Below are positions 58,163-64,000 of a stretch of 64,000 nt of DNA, in pieces. Made by a program: the position numbers and the translations under genes. A model generated the notes under the pieces. It had not been told where the DNA came from and ran no database searches. It worked only from the letters and a program-made list of their open reading frames with translations. The stretch lies in assembly GCF_014851395.1 (NCBI RefSeq), contig NW_024041150.1, forward strand, positions 35,971,585-36,035,584. Direction: 5' to 3'. How positions within the stretch are numbered: position 1 is the stretch's first letter; each line of letters begins with the position of its first letter. The DNA comes from Micropterus salmoides. Taxonomy: Eukaryota; Chordata; Actinopteri; Centrarchiformes; Centrarchidae.

Positions 58163-60056
58163 TCATCCTAATAGAAAGAGGATCCTCCAACAAAATCCTG
58201 TTGGTCCTGATGTGTTGTTTCTATGAGAAGAACGTTTGAAGCAAAAATATCTAAAGCAGAGTCTGGAACAGACAGCCAGTAGAGCTGCTGCTGCCAGTCC
58301 CAGTCCAGCATAAAGGCCGATCCTTCCCCGACTCTCTGGTTGTGGTCTAACTGTTGGTCTCTGAGGTTTGGGCTCATCAGCAGCTGCTATGAAGGACAGT
58401 AAATAAAATGTCAAAACAAAAGAAAGAAAAAACACTAAATATAATCCTACTCTTTGTCAGTGGTGTCTGTGGTAACAGCTAACATTATTTACTGACATCT
58501 ACTAAGTCTACTTACCAGTGACATTGAGCTGGAATCTGCCAGAGCTCATCCCATAGTTTGTCTTCACTTTACACAGGTACAGGCCCGAGTCCTCAGTCCT
58601 GAGTCTGGACACATGAAGTCTGATTCGTCCTTCTCTGAGGACGTCTTTGTCACACTGGACTCGTCTTGCAAACTGTTCATCCTGAGACTCTGGGACCTCA
58701 ATACCTTCATGTAGACGATACAGACCTGAGGCCTTACGATCAGTTAACAGTTGACAAAAGATATAAAGTGAGTTGAGGGAGCTGTCAGTTTTGGTTGTGA
58801 AGGTCCACTCCAGTGTGATGTTTTCGTTCTCCTCTGCCTGATAGGAGGTCTGTGTCACATTCACTACAAATGTTCCTGTTGAGGAGACATAGAGAGGGAA
58901 AGTGAGGAGCAGACAAACTGACAACTTTAACATGTGAGCCTTTAAACTCCATCTACAGATGTTTCTGTCGAGAGTTCACTGATGGTCTCAGTACTAATCA
59001 AGATGAACTGTCAAATGTAGGCAGAGACTGACTTCTTTGGTTAACTGATTCATTAAATAACAATATGCTTTTATTTATGTTAAGGCTTGAAGGCTGTATA
59101 ACAAAGGACTTCCAATAAACTGCAGTTTAAAAAATGTAATGCATGATAAAAATGACCATTAATAATAATTTATATTATTAATAATAATAATTTCCTTCCT
59201 CATTTTAATAAGGAGTGTTATGAAGAGATCTGCAGATTTAAAGGTGGTAGTAAGAAAGCTCCATGTATATTTTGACTTTTCTCTTTATAGATAACTAGTG
59301 CAGTGCACGTTCGGGTTGTGGCTGTTCTGAGTGGTCCGACTGCTGAGCACCCAGATGTGCTGCTTGCTATTGAGAACTGGGGTGTGGCTGCTTAATGTTA
59401 GCTCAATAACATTAAGTTAACCACTGCCTTTGGCTAAAAAAATTCAACATTGAAACTCAAGTTAGCTGACGCTTTGTTAGGTATAACATAGGTATAACAT
59501 ATACTGTAAAAAAAAAACATGTAGATAGTGTCCGTGAATTTACACATAGATTTCTGAAGGGCTGTTGTGAATCTCAACATGGGTGGCCCCCATCTGCTCC
59601 AGCTATCGCCATCTTGGCAGTGCCTGACACAGTTGTCATGAACGGGTAAGTTAGCTTTAGAGAACAAAACCCTTTCTGTACCAGGCTGTAAACATGGGGA
59701 TTGAGTTGCTTTTGGAGTCTGCCTCAACTGGCCATTTGGTGAACTGTAGTTTTTTTCACATTCATTTTTCAGCCCTAGAAGTTGCCACTTGGGTAATCCT
59801 ATGCCGAGGGTTAACTGAATCTTGTTTAAACTCACATGCTATCTCCCTTGGGTCCCCAGCACCCGTCACCCATCAAGTGTGAAGTCATTCAGATTAACGG
59901 TTGTCAAGAAAGAAGGAAGAACAGATAAAATAGAAAGAAAGAAAGAATGGCAGACAGAAATTCCTTCCTTTATAGGCTAGTTAGATAACCTGAAGGTGTA
60001 AACTCACCACAGACACAGGAGGTCAGGCTGATGAGCAGCAGGATGCTGCAGATCAT
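58163..60056 (-). CDS. Single-V-domain Ig-superfamily receptor with cytoplasmic tail, intact, 3 exons
   Basis: Exons on minus are 60008-60056 (leader, MICSILLLISLTSCVC), 58516-58875 (V) and 58163-58386 (stalk, membrane, tail), phase 1, GT/AG; 210 residues. Signal peptide 1-17. The V domain has NIT (35-37), Trp40, Cys57, Cys91 (VQCDKD) and Cys118 (EDSGLYLC), and ends FQLNVTG. The stalk is Pro/Arg/Gln rich (140-157). There is one membrane span ~159-181 rich in Ala/Leu. The ~29-residue tail (FKRSSHRNN...) has no tyrosine motif. Intron 1 is long (1.1 kb) and holds a common repeat. The ATG follows ctcctctcacag|ggagaag, so a non-coding first exon probably exists further upstream. The best-preserved relative of the + relic at 3792-4674. 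Name and ligand unknown. Confidence 0.83.
59560..59880 (+). repeat. Common fish repeat in intron 1
   Basis: Words ccaggctgtaaacatgggg, gattgagttgcttttggagtc and agaagttgccacttgg match the repeat also seen at 21720-21750. Its frames are not genes. Confidence 0.55.
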
Positions 60057-61186
60057 CTTCTCCCTGTGAGAGGAGACAGAGGTGAAGAGTCATGTGATCA
60101 AAGTTCATTTATTATCCTGCTTATTACACACAGCTGACCAAAGGATTTCCTGACTGGATACCAAGTTTTGGTGCTGATCACAAAAACTGTATAGGGACAT
60201 GAAGTCTGTTTTTCTCTGAAAACTTCAAACATTGTTTGTAAAACTAAAACCATCAAAGCTGCAGTGATTCTGTGTTTCTGTCACAGGATCCATAAACAGT
60301 AAATAACCAACATGTCAACTTATAGTTGTATGAAAATACTGTTCCACATATTGTCTATTAGCCTGCTACCGATCTGTGTTCAAAATACAAATTATTGATT
60401 ATATTTGTTGTTACAAGGTCATGTATTTTTATTGGGAAGCATGACAATTGCATTGTTGCCTGTAGAAGCTCTGTGAATATGCTAAAATTATGATGCAAAC
60501 CATAGAAGGGAAACTTTTATCAGGGGCTAAATGTTTTACAAGGAGGGCTAGATTTGGCCCAAAGGCCACCCACCTCTGTCCTTGCTTGACCCTGTTGCTA
60601 TAGACATCATGTTTCATGAATAAACTTACTTAATATGTCTACAGTGAGAGTGGCTGACAGGTGACTCAAATATTTAAAATGTTGTATCAGCTGTCACAAC
60701 ATAAATTAATGTTCAAGTAATTTTTTTACTGTGATTTTTTTTTTTACTTGACCAAATTGCTATAATGAAAACCCAATCGTAAATACACACATATATGGAT
60801 ACATACATTACCTTGTGTATCTGCAGCCGTATAAGAACCAAACCATGAGGTGAGAGGGCAGTCTGATCCGGTCTGCAAGTCTGAATTCTTCTCATAAACA
60901 GGTACCAAGGTTGTCACTTGTCAGTCTTTCTCTTATGGGGCGGCAGTCCCAGTCCGTACAAACCACAATATGCAGTGTGGACTGGTAGCTAGAGAGGTGC
61001 CAGTTCACCTCTTTGGCACTGCCGAGGGGCCCTTGAGGGCTTGGAGCGCCGGGGGCGCCAAATATGTAGCAGTCCTGTCACTCTGACATCTCTACAACTA
61101 ATAAATGTCCATAGGCATTGTGTGTGTGTGTGTGTGTAAAAAATTAGATTTTCCAGATGATAAGGTACTTGATAAAGTACTTTCTC

Positions 61187-61217
<31 letters not shown>

Positions 61218-61959
61218 CACAAAGTTGTGCCACTGTACTCTCCTGAATTGTACTCTCCTCCTGTTCTTGTGCGAAGTTCTTATCCCAGAGCCATGGGATG
61301 AGAGTGTGCTCAGAGTTCTGTCTGCCTGCAGAGAATGCCCCCACACGAGCACAGCTAAAGCGAAAACTACCAAATATTTTTATAGTACAAGGCAAAGAAA
61401 TGTTTAAAAACAATATAATATTCTACATGATTAAAATTGTCTGAAATCAATTAAAAACATCAAAGAGTTGACCTACAGAAATATTGAAAGATAAATCAAG
61501 GAATCCTTGCAATATCAGAGCAATCGTATCAATGAAATGCTTCTTCTACTGAGTCTAAGGACAGGTTCACCCCAAGAGGTAACCTAGGCTGGAAAATTAA
61601 GCCATTGCGGAAGTGCCAAAACTGCGGCTGGCTCTAAAAGTGAGTCACAGTCAAACAGTGCAGTGCAGTTTGGTTTGGTTTGGTATGACTGTCAGACTCA
61701 AGATGCCTCCTTAATTTTTGGGCTGATCAATACAAAGACAAGAACCCTATAGCAGCATGAACCAGTTCATCATTCACTGTGGATAGTCACGATTCCAGAG
61801 GACTCTGATAAAACTAGCAAGTTGAGGTTAAACTTTTATTTCTGCTGTGATTGCTTTGTCATATTTTCTCTCCTTGTTGTCTTGATGATCAGCTGATTGA
61901 TCAAAAACAATTGTGGAAGCAATATCTTACAGAGGTGAAGAAGTACTCAGATGTTCTAC
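60057..61959. other. 5' flank of the intact receptor, no gene recognised
   Basis: It contains (GT)n at 61120-61137 and a (TTTC)n run at 61188-61218. Frames through the latter encode only Leu/Phe/Ser or Lys/Glu/Arg simple sequence. An untranslated first exon of the receptor may lie here but cannot be placed. Confidence 0.45.
61188..61218. repeat. (TTTC)n microsatellite
   Basis: Tandem TTTC/TCTT units with no interruption after 61190. Confidence 0.95.
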
Positions 61960-61963
61960 TTAA

Positions 61964-62314
61964 AGGGACAGTTCACCCCCAAATAAAAATACTTATTATC
62001 CCACGTACCTGTTTTGCTATTTTTCCATCTAGATTGTTTTGGTGTGAGTTGTCAATTTTTGGAGATATGGTAAGTAGAGATGTCTGCCTTCTCTTGACTA
62101 TAATGGAACTTGGAATGGGCTTGAATGGGAAAGAGACATTACTGTTGAGTTCTTCAAATTTATTTTTGGCACTTTGAGTCCCATCTAGTTCAATTAAGTT
62201 TGAGAGACCACAGACATTTCTACGGCCGATATCAACAAAACTCACACCAAAACAATCCAGATGGATAAATAGCTCTACAAGTAACAGGTTTTCATTTTGG
62301 CTGGAACTGTGTCG
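61964..62314. mobile_element. TTAA-flanked MITE (agggacagttcacccc type)
   Basis: TTAA lies on both sides (61960-61963, 62315-62318). The left end agggacagttcaccccc is matched by a diverged inverted right end (ttttggctggaactgtgtcg). The interior has an imperfect internal inverted repeat (gttttggtgtgagtt / actcacaccaaaac). The family is common in teleosts and related in type to 15562-16756. Confidence 0.75.
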
Positions 62315-62775
62315 TTAAGTAAAACAATATAAGTAAAAGTCTTGCTTTTAAAATCAAAAGTACAAAAGTATTAACATGAAAATATACTTTAACCAATAGA
62401 TGCCTGCTGACTGTATGACCAATAATCGAACGACCACCAGAAGGGTTTTGTTTCCGATTTCTGGACAGTTTTGCCTTTGTGAACGCAAATCGTACCAGTT
62501 GGAAAATCAAAACATTGTGTAATCTTTCGATTCATGAACTTGACCTTTAGGTGTTAACCTTTCCTTATAAAACAGTGATTACTTTAAATGTTCATAAACT
62601 TTTAGACTTAAGATCAATTGGAATCACTGATAACGCTGATAAAGATGATTATATAATTTTTAAACGGTACATTGACTTAGAAATCTTTACAGTTCCTGAT
62701 AGTTTTTGCTTCAGCTAGGTGCATATCTGTGGGGTGCTTACAGTTCTCTGCAGGCAGGCAGAACTCAGGTAAGGG

Positions 62776-63059
62776 TTAGAAGAAATAAGGACCCAACAAG
62801 GCCACTAGCACTACAGCCAAACTGCAGTGGCGGGTGGTTGGTCCCTGGCGTGAGGGCTTTTGTCTCTCATCTTTGAGCCCAACACAAAGGTCCCAGGTTG
62901 TTTGCTTTTCTTTCCCATTTTTAATCTCATCTCTGTGCCTGTCCCTGGAGTTCAAGATGGTTTTTGGCTGGTTTGTCAGCATTTCTGTCTCATCTTTGTG
63001 CTTTTCCACCATATTGTTGAAGATGATTGAGGGTGGTTTCACTTTCTCCATAAAGTTCC
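62776..63059 (-). pseudogene. Orphan receptor stalk/anchor exon with stalk repeats
   Basis: An AG acceptor (ctctttgcag|gg, minus) in phase 1 opens an unusually long anchor exon (284 bp). The stalk has three ~20-residue repeats, centred on HKDE, HRDE and LKDE. The last repeat (DERQKPSRQGPTT) is homologous to the stalk of the gene at 35078-36696. It ends RHCSLAVVLVALLGPYFF and stop: a short basic spacer and a hydrophobic C-terminus, like a GPI signal or tail-less span. No V exon is found upstream although its flank is present (63390-63490), so within the window the gene is incomplete. Confidence 0.7.
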
Positions 63060-64000
63060 CTGCAAAGAGGTCAAACAAATGTGAGTTATTCATGTTATGA
63101 GAAAACATTTCATTGAAGAAGTTGAAAAAATTACTTTGATTACTTGTGGGATTAAAGTGGGATTGTTGCAGTTTATGATGTGAAGCCACTAGGATTTTTG
63201 TTTGATTGTAGCATTTTTTAAATTAGTTTGATGACATACAGAACATTTTTGTTTACACAGGCTACATTTTTCAGTTCATTAACCAAACATGATTCATGCT
63301 GCTTTAAAAATTCAATGGTGATAGAAATTCAAGACCACACAGTTCTTACATTGGAACATGGAGAACCAAGCTCTCTTCAGTTCTACATTTGAAGAGACAG
63401 AGAGGAAAAGTGAGAACCAGACAAACTTTAACATGTGAGCCTTTAATTAAACTGCATCTACAGATGTTTCTGTGGAGAGTTCACTGATTGAGGCGCATTT
63501 TAGTCCCACAAACCCTAGATGCCAGCTCGAGCAGTCGAGGAGGAGATGCGAGGAGAGAGGAGTCGAGGAAACGGGCATTTAACAAAATGAGATGTCCTTT
63601 CCTCTGAGCCATCATTTTAAAGCGACGTCAATTAAATATGACATGTTGCACAGCTGCATCATCTGTCCACTGTTTGAGCTGTGATCTGTTAGAGCACCAA
63701 TAATGAATATAATCATACGATAACTGAAAAACAAGGATCTTTCTGATTTCTAAAAGAAATGTCTACTTGTTATAAAGAGTTCTGCAGATGTTTTCACTGA
63801 CAACAACTAACATTTTGAAAAACCTGCATTCTTTGTAACAGCCGGCAGGGTGAGACATACAAAACTATGATCTTTTCCTAAACCTAACTGAGTAGGCTAC
63901 TTTTATTTCCTAAAACTTACCAAATTGCAACCATTTCACAATGTTGACCACGTTTTTTACGTGCATCATCAATGCACAGCAAGATGAGCTAAGTTTAGTT
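63060..64000 (-). other. Flank of a deleted V exon
   Basis: 63280-63340 matches the sequence 3' of other V exons (tcatgctgctttaaaa, aatggtgatagaa). 63390-63490 matches the sequence just 5' of them (gagacagagaggaaaagtgag, tttaacatgtgagcc, cagatgtttctgt). The ~360-bp V exon that should lie between is missing. The remainder to 64000 is unassigned. Confidence 0.55.

Noticed and set aside
58876..58933. In-frame leader-like sequence (MLKLSVCLLLTF...) directly upstream of the V exon acceptor
   Set aside because: It is the intron's pyrimidine tract read as Leu/Ser/Phe codons, and the copy at ~36476 is out of frame with its V exon. The true leader exon lies further upstream with proper AG and GT sites.
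28290..60056. Assignment of the receptors to NITR, CD300/pIgR or a named B7 member
   Set aside because: The V domains show the general V-set F-strand motif and a B7-like 'VPESQ...' region. They lack features decisive for any of these families: no ITIM, no J-like motif, no second C-type domain, and a non-canonical Cys pattern. I left the symbol empty.
61098..61413. Frames encoding LSLFLSFFLSFFL or KERKKERKKERK
   Set aside because: They translate the (TTTC)n microsatellite on either strand; low complexity only.

Overview
The window is a piece of nuclear genome from a ray-finned fish, most likely a percomorph teleost. The evidence is the dense mix of fish-type repeats (Tc1 elements, L2-like and other LINE tails, a tRNA-derived SINE with a TTGGATAAA-type tail, palindromic MITEs, a BEL/Pao remnant, TTAA-flanked elements) around small spliced genes with GT/AG introns. 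There is no bacterial operon structure, rRNA or CRISPR. A 500-base run of N (53656-54155) is an assembly gap.

The window holds a rearranged cluster of paralogous single-V-domain immunoglobulin-superfamily membrane receptors. Three members look intact as spliced genes: one on + (28290-30742, 5 exons, 231 aa) and two on - (35078-36696, 3 exons, 179 aa; 58163-60056, 3 exons, 210 aa). All share a short signal-peptide exon that ends in phase 1, a V exon of 351-360 bp in phase 1-1, and a separate stalk/anchor exon. The V domain has the usual D-S-G-x-Y-x-C F-strand motif. It carries Trp where the B-strand Cys is expected and Cys where the C-strand Trp is expected. The anchor exons differ: a transmembrane segment with a cytoplasmic tail, a tail-less hydrophobic end, or a GPI-signal-like end. 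This suggests the family varies its membrane anchoring while keeping the ligand-binding head. I could not assign a named family; the V domain looks B7/butyrophilin-like.

Around these lie at least ten broken relatives: 3792-4674 (+), 9343-10275 (-), 39766-40002 (-), 41484-41736 (+), 43747-43834 (+), 44731-44967 (-), 46448-46699 (+), 52619-53655 (-, cut by the gap), 56352-56545 (-) and an anchor exon at 62776-63059 (-). The array grew by segmental duplication in both orientations. The 7.0-13.3 kb block pairs with 31.8-38.2 kb, the 29-32.4 kb block is inverted at 50-53.6 kb, and the first 265 bases are an inverted copy of 54.16-54.4 kb. A 3.6-kb unit is tandemly repeated, almost identical, at 39.6-43.2 and 44.6-48.2 kb.

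Transposable elements fill the spaces. They include an L2-like LINE (0.4-1.9 kb), a PIF/Harbinger-type MITE with a visible empty site (8.5 kb), a LINE fragment in a receptor intron (10.4-11.0 kb), a TTAA-flanked element (15.6-16.8 kb) and an unclassified 3.5-kb element with long inverted ends (17.6-21.0 kb). Further along are a BEL/Pao remnant (24.2-25.6 kb), a complete but frameshifted Tc1 (32.9-34.1 kb), a Penelope-LTR-like inverted arrangement (48.2-49.4 kb), a solo-LTR-like insertion (54.3-55.25 kb) and a truncated second Tc1 (55.3-56.3 kb). The 13-28 kb interval has no receptor gene that I can recognise.
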